From Actinophytocola xanthii (GTDB lineage: Bacteria > Actinomycetota > Actinomycetes > Mycobacteriales > Pseudonocardiaceae), in the NCBI RefSeq assembly GCF_001921205.1, contig NZ_MSIE01000011.1:113264-177263 (forward strand): a stretch of DNA of 64,000 nt, read 5' to 3'. Below the pieces are notes generated by a model. The model had not been told where the DNA came from and ran no database searches. It saw only the letters and a list, made by a program, of their open reading frames with translations. Positions 46,263 through 54,863 of the stretch are shown here, piece after piece. The stretch's first letter is position 1; every line of letters starts with the position of its first letter. The position numbers and the translations under genes were made by a program.

Positions 46263-47651
46263 ATGGTCCGTCGGGGCGTTCGAGTACTCGCCGTCGTGGC
46301 GTCGGCCGCGTTGGCGTTGTCGGCCTGTGGGGACGACGGCGGCTCCGGCGGCGGCGACGGCACCCTGCTCTTCTGGACCATCGAGGACGTCGAGGACCGG
46401 GTGCAGGCACAGCGGGACCTCCTGGCCAGGTTCACCGAGGAGACCGGGATCAAGACCGAGCTGGTCGCCGTGGCGGAGAGCCAGGTGACCACGGTCCTCA
46501 CCTCGGCCTCGTCCTCCGGGGAGCTCCCCGACGTCATCGGCGCGCTGCCGCTGCCGATCGTGAACCAGCTTCGCACCGACGAGCTCCTCGACACCGAGGC
46601 CGCCGCGCAGGTCGTCGAGGCGCTGGGCGCCGACACCTTCACCGAGCAGGCGCTCACGCTCACCAGCGACGGCGACACCCAGCTGACCGTGCCCAGCGAC
46701 GGGTGGGCGCAGCTGCTCTTCTACCGCAAGGACCTGTTCCAGAAGGCCGGGCTGGAACCGCCGACCACCTTCGACGCGATCCAGGCGGCGGCGACCAAGC
46801 TGGACCAGGGTGACGTGACCGGCATCGCCGCGAGCACGACGCCCGCCGACCCGTTCACCCACCAGACCTTCGAACACCTCGCCCTGGCCAACGGCTGCCA
46901 GCTGATCGAGGACGACGCGCCGGCGCTGGACAGCCCGCAGTGCGTGGAGACGTTCAAGTTCTACGGCGACCTGATCCGCGACCACTCGGTCGCCGGCATC
47001 CAGGACGTCGACACGACCCGGGCGACGTACTTCTCCGGCAAGTCCGCGATGCTGATCTGGTCCTCGTTCCTCCTCGACGAGCTCGCCGGGCTGCGCAACG
47101 ACGCCCTGCCGACGTGCCAGCAGTGCAAGGCCGACCCCGCCTTCCTCGCGAAGAACACCGGCGTCGTGGCCGGGCTCACCGGGCCGGACGGTTCGGAGCC
47201 CACGTCGTTCGGCGAGGTCGTGTCGTTCGCGATCCTGAACGAGGCCGACACCGACCAGGCCAAGCAGCTCGTCGAATGGCTGATGGGTGACGGCTACACC
47301 GACTGGTTGGCGCTCGCCCCCGAGGGCAAGGTCCCGGTCCGCTCGGGCACCGAGCAGGACCCCGAGCAGTTCGCCACGGCCTGGCGTGAGCTCGAGGCGG
47401 GTGTGGACACCAAGGCGCCGCTGTCCCAGTTCTACGACACGGAGACGCTGAAGGTGGTCGAGGAGAGCCCGCAGACCTTCCACCGCTGGGGCTTCGCCGA
47501 GGGCAAGGGCGAGCTCGCCGGCGCCGTGACCGGTCAGCTCGTCGTCCCCAAGGCGTTGGCCGACCTGGTGAACGGCTCGGGTAGCGCCGAGGACGCGGCG
47601 AGCTCGGCCAACGAGGAAGCCGTCACGATCGCCGAGGAGCTCGGTTCCTGA
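46263..47651 (+). CDS. Sugar ABC transporter substrate-binding lipoprotein
   Basis: 462 residues from ATG 46263 (GGGAGA upstream). Lipobox ALSACG at residues about 18-23, followed by a Gly/Ser linker. Family 1 solute-binding protein: FWTIEDVEDRVQAQRDLLARFTEETGI at the start, TVPSDGWAQLLFYRKDLFQKAGL and the hinge KSAMLIWSSFLLDE later. A Cys-x-x-Cys pair (CQQC) is unusual. Along with two permeases it imports an oligosaccharide; the sugar cannot be predicted, and the ATPase is absent, so a shared MsiK-type ATPase is likely. Confidence 0.9.
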   Translation: MVRRGVRVLAVVASAALALSACGDDGGSGGGDGTLLFWTIEDVEDRVQAQRDLLARFTEETGIKTELVAVAESQVTTVLTSASSSGELPDVIGALPLPIVNQLRTDELLDTEAAAQVVEALGADTFTEQALTLTSDGDTQLTVPSDGWAQLLFYRKDLFQKAGLEPPTTFDAIQAAATKLDQGDVTGIAASTTPADPFTHQTFEHLALANGCQLIEDDAPALDSPQCVETFKFYGDLIRDHSVAGIQDVDTTRATYFSGKSAMLIWSSFLLDELAGLRNDALPTCQQCKADPAFLAKNTGVVAGLTGPDGSEPTSFGEVVSFAILNEADTDQAKQLVEWLMGDGYTDWLALAPEGKVPVRSGTEQDPEQFATAWRELEAGVDTKAPLSQFYDTETLKVVEESPQTFHRWGFAEGKGELAGAVTGQLVVPKALADLVNGSGSAEDAASSANEEAVTIAEELGS

Positions 47652-47681
47652 CGGCCGGCACCCCCACGGATCACAGACACC

Positions 47682-48677
47682 ATGCCTACCTCGGACACCG
47701 GGACGACGCGACGCTCCGGCGCGACGACGTCCGGCCGGCGCCAGCCCACGATGGCGCAGCGGGAAGCCCGCACCGGGCTGATGCTCATCAGCCCCACCGT
47801 CGTCATCATCCTGGCGATCGTGCTGGTGCCGCTCGCCTGGTCGGTGCTGATCGCCTTCCAGCGGATCCGGCTGATCAACGTCGCCCGCACGGGCCTGTTC
47901 GAGAACCTCACGCTGGCGAACTTCGCCACCGTGCTCGGCTCGGACGCGTTGTGGGACAGCCTGCTGACGACCCTGGTCTACACGGCCGGCTCGACGCTCC
48001 TGGCGATCTTCCTCGGACTGGTCGCCGCGCTCGCGCTGCGCCGGCCCTTCTTCGGCCGGTCCTTCGTCCGGGCGGCCATGCTCATCCCCTACGTCGCGCC
48101 GGTCGTCGCCGTGACGTTCGTCTGGAAGATCCTGCTGAACCCCGAGTTCGGCATCGTCAACAGCTGGGGCAGGCAACTGTTCGGCTGGGACGACCCGGTG
48201 GCCTTCCTCACCCAGGCGAGCGGTGAGATCTCCCTGTTCGGGCTGGACATCCCGGTCCCCACGGCGCTGCTGACCGTGATCGCCTTCGAGGGTTGGCGGT
48301 ACTTCCCGTTTGCCTTCCTGTTCATCCTCGCCCGGCTGCAGGCGGTGCCCGCCACCCTGGAGGAGGCGGCCGTCATCGACGGCGCGACGCCCTCGCAACG
48401 CTTCCGGCACATCCTGCTGCCGCAGCTGATGCCGATCATCGCGGTGCTCGTCGTGCTGCGGACGATCTGGACGTTCAACGAGTTCGACGACATCTTCCTG
48501 CTCACCGGCGGGGTCGCCGGCACCGAGGTGGTGAGCATCCGGGTGTACGAGCTGCTGCAGGTGCAGCGCAACGTCGGTGCGGCGGCCGCCCAGTCGGTGC
48601 TGATGGCAGCCGTGCTGATCATCCTGCTCGGCGCCTACCTGTGGCTCCTGCGCCGCCGCGGGGAGGAAACGCAGTGA
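47682..48677 (+). CDS. Sugar ABC transporter permease (MalF-type)
   Basis: 331 residues, six membrane segments. The cytoplasmic EAA loop is EEAAVIDGATPSQRFRHILLP, the contact site for the ATPase. LTGGVAGTEVVSIRVYELL near the end is typical of the MalF/UgpA group. It begins 30 nt after the binding protein. The stop overlaps the GTG of a 29-codon leader frame that leads into the next permease. Confidence 0.93.
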   Translation: MPTSDTGTTRRSGATTSGRRQPTMAQREARTGLMLISPTVVIILAIVLVPLAWSVLIAFQRIRLINVARTGLFENLTLANFATVLGSDALWDSLLTTLVYTAGSTLLAIFLGLVAALALRRPFFGRSFVRAAMLIPYVAPVVAVTFVWKILLNPEFGIVNSWGRQLFGWDDPVAFLTQASGEISLFGLDIPVPTALLTVIAFEGWRYFPFAFLFILARLQAVPATLEEAAVIDGATPSQRFRHILLPQLMPIIAVLVVLRTIWTFNEFDDIFLLTGGVAGTEVVSIRVYELLQVQRNVGAAAAQSVLMAAVLIILLGAYLWLLRRRGEETQ

Positions 48678-48763
48678 GACGCCTTCCGCACGCACCCGCT
48701 CAGACCGAACGACCGCTGCCCAAGGCGACCGACGGCAGAAATTCCGGGGAGGCGGAGCTGTGA
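48674..48763 (+). CDS. 29-codon bridging frame between the two permease genes
   Basis: GTG 48674 overlaps the upstream stop (GTGA); the frame ends at TGA overlapping GTG 48760. The encoded peptide ends RNSGEAEL, similar to the end of the bridging frame at 29524 (RVDSGEAGL). Its value may lie in ribosome coupling rather than in the peptide. Confidence 0.3.
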   Translation: MRRLPHAPAQTERPLPKATDGRNSGEAEL

Positions 48764-48764
48764 G
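48706..48764 (+). repeat. Copy B of a 59-nt pre-start repeat
   Basis: Partner of 29616-29674 (44 of 59 matches, gapless, by hand). Shared blocks: CGAAC, CTGCCCAA, CGACC, and ATTCCGGGGAGGCGG up to the GTG start. The downstream genes are unrelated (permease here, methyltransferase there). Confidence 0.6.
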
Positions 48765-49686
48765 CACTGTGGACTCCCCGGCGGCCGGGCGGCCGCCCGC
48801 GGCTGTCGCCAGGCGGCCCTGGTCCAGGGACCGGGTGGAGCGGCTGATCTTCGGCGTTCTGCGCTGGGTGGCGATCGCGTTCTTCCTGCTCGCGACGCTG
48901 CTGCCGTTCTACTACATGGTGTTGCTCTCGGTCCGGCCGATCGAGGACCTGCTGCTGCGGCCGGACTCGCTGCTGGTCGACTTCAGCGAGCTGACGTTCT
49001 CCACCTACGCCGAGGCGCTGCGCCCGGTGACCGACGCCGGCCAGGGGTTCCTCACGTTCCTGGGCAACAGCGCCGTCGTCGCGTCGCTGTCGGTGGTGAT
49101 CGCCCTCGCGGTCGCGATTCCCGGCGCGTACGCGGTGAGCCGGCTGTCCTTCTTCGGCCGGCGTCAGGTCAGCGTGCTGTTCCTGCTCGTCTACCTGTTC
49201 CCGAGCATCGTCCTCGCGATCCCGCTGTTCGTCCTGCTGACCCAGATGCAGCTGCGCGGCTCGCTGATCGGCCTGGTCCTGGTCTACATCGCCCAGACCG
49301 TGCCGGTCGCCGTCTACATGCTCAGGAACTACTTCGAGACCATCCCGGTCGCCGTCGAGGAGGCCGCCCTGGTCGACGGCCTGAACCGGCTCGGGGTGAT
49401 CCGCCGGATCAGCCTCCCGCTCGCGGTCCCCTCGATCATGGCGACCGCGGTGTTCGTGTTCATGGTGGCCTGGAACGAGTTTCTGTTCGCCCTGCTCTTC
49501 CTGGTCGAGCGGCGCGACCGGTGGACGGTCTCGCTCGGCCTGGCCCAGCTGTCGGGCAGCATCGAGGTGCCGACGACCGTGCTGATGGCCGGCTCGGTGG
49601 TCATCACCGTGCCGATCGTGCTGCTCTTCTTCTTCACCGAACGCCTGCTGTCCGAGGGCCTCACCAGCGGCGCCGACAAGGGCTGA
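48760..49686 (+). CDS. Sugar ABC transporter permease (MalG-type)
   Basis: 308 residues from GTG 48760 with GGGGAGGCGG upstream. Six membrane segments; EAA loop EEAALVDGLNRLGVIRRISLP; FMVAWNEFLFALLFL is the MalG/UgpE signature. Completes the transporter with 46263 and 47682. A terminator follows. Confidence 0.93.
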   Translation: MSTVDSPAAGRPPAAVARRPWSRDRVERLIFGVLRWVAIAFFLLATLLPFYYMVLLSVRPIEDLLLRPDSLLVDFSELTFSTYAEALRPVTDAGQGFLTFLGNSAVVASLSVVIALAVAIPGAYAVSRLSFFGRRQVSVLFLLVYLFPSIVLAIPLFVLLTQMQLRGSLIGLVLVYIAQTVPVAVYMLRNYFETIPVAVEEAALVDGLNRLGVIRRISLPLAVPSIMATAVFVFMVAWNEFLFALLFLVERRDRWTVSLGLAQLSGSIEVPTTVLMAGSVVITVPIVLLFFFTERLLSEGLTSGADKG

Positions 49687-49687
49687 G

Positions 49688-49727
49688 CCGTCCGGCGCCA
49701 TTACCGCGGATGATCGGCGCCGGACGG
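49688..49727. terminator. Terminator of the sugar ABC operon
   Basis: A perfect 12-bp stem with a 16-nt loop starting 2 nt after the permease stop. Confidence 0.75.
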
Positions 49728-49740
49728 GGTAACCGGGCGC

Positions 49741-51006
49741 ATGAACGTGGCTGCTGACGTGGACGTGGTCGTTGTCGGGGCCGGTCTGGCCGGGCTCGCG
49801 GCGGCCGGGCGGCTGCACCGGGCGGGCGTGGGCGTGCGGGTGTGCGAGGCCGGCGACGCGGTCGGCGGGCGGGTACGCACCGACGACGTCGACGGGTTCC
49901 AGCTCGACCGGGGCTTCCAGGTCCTGCTGCCGGCCTACCCGGAGCTGCGGCGGGTGGTGGACCTCGACGCGCTGCGGCTGGGCCGGTTCGTCCGCGGCGC
50001 GGTCGCGGTCACCCCGGACGGCCGCTACGACCTGGCGCCCCCGTGGCGCGGTCTCTCGGCGGTGCTCGGCGCGGCGCGGTTCGCCGGCGGCCGGCCCAGG
50101 GACACCGCCGTACTGGCCGCCATGTCGGCCCGGGACGTGGGACTGCCCGACGGGCTCCTGCACCGACGGCTGACCGACACCTCGATCGAGGACGATCTCG
50201 CCCGGTGGGGGGTGTCCGCCCGCACTGTCGACACCGTGCTGCGGCCGTTCCTCGCGGGGGTGTTCCTCGACCGGCGGCTGGCCACCGCGGCCCCGCTGTT
50301 CCACCTGATCTGGCGGAGCTTCCTGCGTGGCGGCGGGGCCCTGCCGGACGCGGGGATGCGCGCCCTGCCCGAACAGCTGGCCGCGGCTCTGCCGGCCGGG
50401 ACGGTGCGCACCGGCACCGAGGTCGTCGAGGTCACCGCGAGCGGGGTGCGCCTGGCCGGCGGCGAGAGCCTGCGGGCGAGGGCGGTCGTGGTGGCCACCG
50501 ACGGCGAGGTCGCGTCCCGACTGCTGCCGGAGGTCGCCGGGCCAGGCTGGCACAGCGTCACGACCTGGTACTTCGCCGCGCCGGCCGCGCCGGTCAGCCA
50601 ACCCATCCTGCTGCTCGACGGGGCCGACGAGCTGCTCACCAACACGGCCGTGCTCAGCGAGGTCGCCTCGGGGTACGCCCCGGCCGGCACGGCGCTGGTC
50701 GCCGCCTCGGTGCCGGACCGGCTGGCCGACAGCGACGTCGAGCAACGGCTGCGAGTGCGACTGGCGGAGCTCTACGACCGCTCGACAAGCGACTGGACGA
50801 CGCTCGCACGGTACGCGATCCCGCGCGCCCTCCCGGTCATCTCCCCCGGACGGCCCCTGCGCCTGCCCGTACGCGTGGGGCCTGGCCGCTACGTCTGCGG
50901 CGACCACCGCGACACGTGCTCGACGCAGGGCGCGCTGGTCTCCGGGCGCCGGGCCGCGACCGCCGTCCTGCGCGACCTCGGCGTCCGCGACACTCCCCCG
51001 CGCTGA
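49741..51006 (+). CDS. FAD-dependent oxidoreductase, amine oxidase/phytoene-desaturase-like
   Basis: 421 residues. FAD-binding VVVVGAGLAGLAAAGRLHRAG, GGRVRTDDVDGFQLDRGFQVLLPAYPE, and a C-terminal RYVCGDHRDTCSTQGALVSGRRAA motif that binds the flavin. The DRGFQVLLPAYPE block marks the poorly known NAD(P)/FAD-dependent oxidoreductase group related to CrtI. Carotenoid substrates are possible but it lies 10 kb from the crt genes and no neighbour supports this. Confidence 0.83.
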   Translation: MNVAADVDVVVVGAGLAGLAAAGRLHRAGVGVRVCEAGDAVGGRVRTDDVDGFQLDRGFQVLLPAYPELRRVVDLDALRLGRFVRGAVAVTPDGRYDLAPPWRGLSAVLGAARFAGGRPRDTAVLAAMSARDVGLPDGLLHRRLTDTSIEDDLARWGVSARTVDTVLRPFLAGVFLDRRLATAAPLFHLIWRSFLRGGGALPDAGMRALPEQLAAALPAGTVRTGTEVVEVTASGVRLAGGESLRARAVVVATDGEVASRLLPEVAGPGWHSVTTWYFAAPAAPVSQPILLLDGADELLTNTAVLSEVASGYAPAGTALVAASVPDRLADSDVEQRLRVRLAELYDRSTSDWTTLARYAIPRALPVISPGRPLRLPVRVGPGRYVCGDHRDTCSTQGALVSGRRAATAVLRDLGVRDTPPR

Positions 51007-51027
51007 GCCGGGGCTGGTCCGCCGCCG

Positions 51028-51195
51028 TCAGCGGGGCGTGCCCCCGGCGTAGTCCTGGTCGGTGTCGGTGCCCTCCTGGCCGAGGCCCTCCTCCTGCTCG
51101 GTGGCCGGCTTCGCCTCGCCGCCGGCGTCCTCGGTGCTCAGGTCGCGGTCGTCTCGGTCGTCTCGGTCGGAACCGCTGCGCTCGTCGATGTCCAT
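51028..51195 (-). CDS. Small acidic hydrophilic protein
   Basis: 55 residues (MDIDERSGSDRDDRDDRD, ending YAGGTPR), rich in Asp, Glu and Gly with a DRDDRDDRD repeat. Likely disordered; similar short acidic hypotheticals are frequent in actinobacteria. Weak ribosome site. Function unknown. Confidence 0.5.
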   Translation of the reverse strand: MDIDERSGSDRDDRDDRDLSTEDAGGEAKPATEQEEGLGQEGTDTDQDYAGGTPR

Positions 51196-51245
51196 GTCCG
51201 GGTACTACCCGGGCATCCGGGCGCCAACCCCGGCCTCACCCAGGC

Positions 51246-51410
51246 TCAGGTCGGGGAGAAGCCCTCGTCGGTGTGGCGGTAGACCGGGTCCGACGGCAAC
51301 GGCTCGTCGCCCTCCTCGGGGACGGGCGCCGACTGCTCCTCGTCCCTCGCCGCCGCCTTGGCCTCCTCGATCTTCCGGTCCACCTCGTCCAGCTCGCGGT
51401 CCCGCGACAT
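51246..51410 (-). CDS. Small hydrophilic protein, coiled-coil-like
   Basis: 54 residues from ATG 51410, with GAGGAGGG as a strong ribosome site. MSRDRELDEVDRKIEEAKAAARDEE is a likely amphipathic helix, followed by an acidic Pro-rich tail ending HTDEGFSPT. Function unknown. Confidence 0.6.
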   Translation of the reverse strand: MSRDRELDEVDRKIEEAKAAARDEEQSAPVPEEGDEPLPSDPVYRHTDEGFSPT

Positions 51411-51599
51411 GGGGCCCTCCTCGCTACGAAGATCAACGCCTTCCGCTTCTCGCCGGGCTACCACGGGGCGCGACCGACAAACCCCGACCGGGCGACGCGG
51501 TTGCGCCAGTCGGTTCGCCTTCGTGCCGGGAGCTTGTCGACATCTCCCGGGCCCTGGGACGATGGCGGTCAGTCACCCAGTCGCCGACGGAACGGGAAC

Positions 51600-51782
51600 A
51601 TGGACGTCAAGAAGGTCCTTCTGCTGGTCGGCGTAGCCGTACTGGTCTATACGCTGCTCGTCCATCCCAGTGCCCTCGCCGATGGGGTGCAGGCCCTGTT
51701 CGGCTGGATCCTCGACGGCCTGGAGGCGATCCTCACCTTCCTGCGCGAGGTTTTCAGCGGCCTTACCGAGGTGTTCGCCTAG
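51600..51782 (+). CDS. Small single-span membrane protein
   Basis: 60 residues. MDVKKVLLLVGVAVLVYTLL is a membrane helix, and ADGVQALFGWILDGLEAILT is an amphipathic helix. Actinobacteria often have such small envelope proteins. Ribosome site GGAACGGGAA. Its end overlaps the end of the convergent surface-protein gene by 20 nt. Confidence 0.6.
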   Translation: MDVKKVLLLVGVAVLVYTLLVHPSALADGVQALFGWILDGLEAILTFLREVFSGLTEVFA

Positions 51783-53223
51783 CGCGGCGCCGGTGCGCGG
51801 CGGCGAGCAGCAGCGCGCCCCCGACGAGGAGGAGCACGGCCGCACCCGCGGGACCGGGGTGGACGCCGTTGGTCGTGGCGAGCTGCCGCGGGCTGCCGGG
51901 TGCCCCGGCACCGCCCCCCGGCGTTGTCGGCGGGGTGGTCCCCGTCGTGACCGCTGCGGTAGTCGTGGTGGCGGTCGTCGTGGTGGCGGTCGTCGTGGTG
52001 GCGGTCGTCGTGGTGGCGGTCGTCGTGGTGGTCGTTGTCTCGACGCCGGTCGAGGTGGTGGTCGTCGTCGTCTCGACGCCGGTGGTGGTGGTCGTTGTGG
52101 TGGTCGTCGTTGTGGTCGTGGTCGTGGTCGTCGGTTGCTCGGAGGAGCAGGTGCTGACCTCGTCGGCGAACGGCGCGTAGTGGTTCTCGCCGCCGTTGCC
52201 GGTTGGTCCGCCGTGGTCCAGTTCGGCCACCACGAGGTCTCCCTCGACGTTGCCGGAGCTCACGTCGACCAGCCGGGCGCGCGGGGCGTAGACCGTGCCC
52301 CAGACCGTGGGCGCCGCGGGGGGCAGGGTGACCGTTCCGTCGGTGGTGAGGTTCCACAGGACGTGGCGGGACGGCTCGTTGCCCTGCCAGCTGACCTGGG
52401 GCGGCGACCAGACGAGGTCTCCCGCGGCGACCACGTTCACCAGCAACCAGGCGTCGGCGCCGGGCTGTAGCCCGCCGGCGAGCGGGTTGATCACGTCCAG
52501 GGTGTCCAGCTGGGCGGCGCTGAGCGTCAGCACGTTCTGCCCGGGCTCGAGGCCGAGGGTGGCGACCGGGTCGGTGCCGTTCCACGGGGCGTCCCCGTTG
52601 GCACTGCGCAGGCCCACCGTCGAGGCGCAGGCGGCGATCCCGGTCGACAGCGCGCGATAGGTCGTGAACAGCGCGGCGAGGTCGAACCCGCTCGGTCCCG
52701 CGACCGACGCGGCGGGCTGCGGGCTCTGGATGGACACCGCCGGGCGGGCGGTGGGGTCGCCGCCGAGCGGAATGATCCTGGTCGTGCCGGGCTCGGCCAG
52801 CACGCTCGCCCCGCTCAGGTCGCCGATCTTGGCGTAGCCGGGCCCGAGCACCGCGAGCTCGGCCCCGGCGTGGCTCGCGACGAAGTCGACCGCTCCGCCG
52901 ACCACCAGCACGGTCGGCCGGGTGTCGCCGGGCAGCACGTAGGAACCTGGGTTGTTCGAGCCGACCTGGTAGGCCCCGAAGGCGAGGTCGCCGCCGACCG
53001 CGACCGGCCCCTCGGTCTCGTTGCCGAAAAGCCCGGCGCCCCGTTCGACCAGGACGATGAAGCCGTGGCTGGGGTCGGCCATGACGTCGTCCGGGGCGAC
53101 CGGGCGGACGGGGTTGACCACGGTCGGCTGGCCGGTGGCTGGCAGCGGCTCGGCGGAGACGGCGACCAGCGCGGCCGCGGCCAGCAAGGCCGTCGCGCCG
53201 CGGTGGGCGGACGTGGGTCGCAT
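51763..53223 (-). CDS. Cell-surface choice-of-anchor A protein with Thr stalk and C-terminal membrane anchor
   Basis: 486 residues. Signal peptide to about residue 31. Residues about 35-345 are a choice-of-anchor A domain (FIVLVERGAGLFGNETEGPVAVGGDLAFG, SNNPGSYVLPGDTRPTVLVVGG, GNVEGDLVVAELDHGG), then about 85 residues of mostly Thr with VE and A insertions, probably an O-glycosylated stalk, and a C-terminal hydrophobic helix AAVLLLVGGALLLAAA with an Arg-rich tail. The stretch LATTNG before the helix is near, but not equal to, the LAxTG signal of class E sortases, so the protein may be retained by its helix only. Ligand unknown. Confidence 0.82.
   Translation of the reverse strand: MRPTSAHRGATALLAAAALVAVSAEPLPATGQPTVVNPVRPVAPDDVMADPSHGFIVLVERGAGLFGNETEGPVAVGGDLAFGAYQVGSNNPGSYVLPGDTRPTVLVVGGAVDFVASHAGAELAVLGPGYAKIGDLSGASVLAEPGTTRIIPLGGDPTARPAVSIQSPQPAASVAGPSGFDLAALFTTYRALSTGIAACASTVGLRSANGDAPWNGTDPVATLGLEPGQNVLTLSAAQLDTLDVINPLAGGLQPGADAWLLVNVVAAGDLVWSPPQVSWQGNEPSRHVLWNLTTDGTVTLPPAAPTVWGTVYAPRARLVDVSSGNVEGDLVVAELDHGGPTGNGGENHYAPFADEVSTCSSEQPTTTTTTTTTTTTTTTTTGVETTTTTTSTGVETTTTTTTATTTTATTTTATTTTATTTTAAVTTGTTPPTTPGGGAGAPGSPRQLATTNGVHPGPAGAAVLLLVGGALLLAAAHRRRARRTPR
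51971..52030. repeat. 15-nt tandem repeat, four exact copies
   Basis: Four exact 15-nt units in register with codons encode Thr-Thr-Thr-Thr-Ala in the stalk of the surface protein. Exact nucleotide identity suggests recent slippage, so stalk length may vary between strains. Confidence 0.85.
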
Positions 53224-53345
53224 CGCTGTTCCGTGGTGGTCGGCCAACCGGTTCAGCGGATTATTGGCGTGATTGCGCCGGTGGGGCCCGGCGACGGGAG
53301 GAAGTTCGCCTACACGGGTGAGCGCGGCGCGTAGGATCCGCGGCG

Positions 53346-54248
53346 ATGAGGCGCAAGCTCCGGCCGCCGCTGCCCCAGCGCCACGGCCTCGACCCCGCCC
53401 GGCTGCGGGTTCCCGCCGAGGGGCGCCCGGCGTCCGTGCGCGACCACCTCGTCGAGCGCCTGCCCCGGGTGCCGCCCGAGCGGATCGACGCGATGCTCGC
53501 CGAGGGGCTGATCCACGACCTCGACGGACGGGTGGCGCCGGACGCGCTGTCGGTGTCCGGCGGGTTCGTCTGGTTCCACCGAGACCTGCCGGACGAGGTG
53601 CCGGTGCCGTTCGAGATCGGCGTCGTGCACCGGGACGAGGCGATCCTCGTCGTCGACAAGCCGCACTTCCTGGCCACGATCCCCCGCGGCCGGCACGTCC
53701 TGGAGACGGCGCTGGTGCGCCTGCGCCGGGACCTCGACCTGCCCGCGCTGAGCCCCGCACACCGCCTGGACCGGGTCACCGCCGGGCTGGTGATGTTCGT
53801 CGTCGACCCCGCTCTGCGCGGGAGGTACCAGACCCTGTTCCGGGACCGCCTGGTGCGCAAGGAGTACGAGGCGATAGCCCGGCACGCCCCGGCGCTCGAC
53901 CTGCCGACGGTGGTGCGCAGCCGGATCGTCAAGATCAAGGGCGTGGTGACCGCGCAGGAGGTCCCCGGCCCGGTGAACGCCGAGACCCGGGTCGAGCTGG
54001 TCGAGCACCGCGGCGGCTGGGCCCGCTACCGCCTGCACCCCGCGACCGGCCGCACCCACCAACTCCGCCTCCACCTGGCCTCGCTGGGCATCCCCATCCG
54101 CAACGACGACTTCTACCCCGTGGCCACCGAGAAGCCCCTCGACGACTTCACCGACCCGCTCCAGCTGCTGGCCAGGGTGCTCGAGTTCACCGACCCGGTG
54201 ACCGGGGAGCACCGCCGCTTCACCAGCCGCCTGCGGCTGGACCTCTGA
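53346..54248 (+). CDS. RluA-family pseudouridine synthase
   Basis: 300 residues. An S4-like N-terminus (VRDHLVERLPRVPPERIDAML), then VVHRDEAILVVDKPHFLATIPRG and the catalytic AHRLDRVTAGLVMFV with the essential Asp, then KEYEAIARH and ATGRTHQLRLHLASLGIPI. Makes pseudouridine in rRNA or tRNA; the exact target is uncertain. Shares a short divergent promoter region (53224-53345) with the surface-protein gene. Confidence 0.9.
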   Translation: MRRKLRPPLPQRHGLDPARLRVPAEGRPASVRDHLVERLPRVPPERIDAMLAEGLIHDLDGRVAPDALSVSGGFVWFHRDLPDEVPVPFEIGVVHRDEAILVVDKPHFLATIPRGRHVLETALVRLRRDLDLPALSPAHRLDRVTAGLVMFVVDPALRGRYQTLFRDRLVRKEYEAIARHAPALDLPTVVRSRIVKIKGVVTAQEVPGPVNAETRVELVEHRGGWARYRLHPATGRTHQLRLHLASLGIPIRNDDFYPVATEKPLDDFTDPLQLLARVLEFTDPVTGEHRRFTSRLRLDL

Positions 54249-54266
54249 GTGAGGAGACCGCACGCC

Positions 54267-54857
54267 ATGCCCATCTCGGAGCCGAAGGCAGACCTCCGGA
54301 GGTACCTGCAGGACGCCCGGGAGGCGATGCTGTGGAAGCTGGACGGGCTCGCCGAGTACGACGTCCGCCGTCCGCTGACGCCGACCGGGACCAACCTGCT
54401 CGGGCTCGTCAAGCACCTCACCGCCTGCGAGATCGGGTACTTCGGGGACACCTTCGGTCGCCCGTTCCTCCAGGCGCCGGACGGGTTCTGCGCCGGGGCG
54501 GAGCACAACGCCGACATGTGGGCGACCGCCGAGGAGTCCCGTGAGCACATCGTCGGCCTGTACCGCCGGGTGTGGGCGCACTCCGACACCACGGTCGACA
54601 CCCTGGCACTGGACGCCACCGGCCTGGTCCCGCACTGGCCGGCGGACCGCCGGGAGGTCACCCTCCACCACATCCTCGTTCGGATGACCGCCGAGACCAA
54701 CCGGCACGCCGGCCACGCCGACATCGTTCGCGAGCTGATCGACGGAGCCGTCGGGTACCGGGCGGACAACGACAACATGGCGCAGGGCGACCGTGCCTGG
54801 TGGGCGGAGTACCGGGAGGGGATCGAGCGGGTGGCACGCGAGGTCGACGGGCGCTGA
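54267..54857 (+). CDS. DinB/DUF664-family protein
   Basis: 196 residues from ATG 54267 (AGGAG 10 nt upstream). Four-helix DinB-like bundle with metal-binding histidines: LVKHLTACEIGYFG, TLHHILVRMTAETNRHAGHAD. This family includes mycothiol-dependent enzymes and many stress-induced proteins of unknown function; the mycothiol link is by family. Follows the pseudouridine synthase by 18 nt. Confidence 0.85.
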   Translation: MPISEPKADLRRYLQDAREAMLWKLDGLAEYDVRRPLTPTGTNLLGLVKHLTACEIGYFGDTFGRPFLQAPDGFCAGAEHNADMWATAEESREHIVGLYRRVWAHSDTTVDTLALDATGLVPHWPADRREVTLHHILVRMTAETNRHAGHADIVRELIDGAVGYRADNDNMAQGDRAWWAEYREGIERVAREVDGR

Positions 54858-54863
54858 CCCCGT

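Noticed and set aside
51961..52130. Dense short repeats that might suggest a CRISPR or satellite
   Set aside because: Units are 15 nt, in codon register and encode a Thr stalk; there are no spacers.
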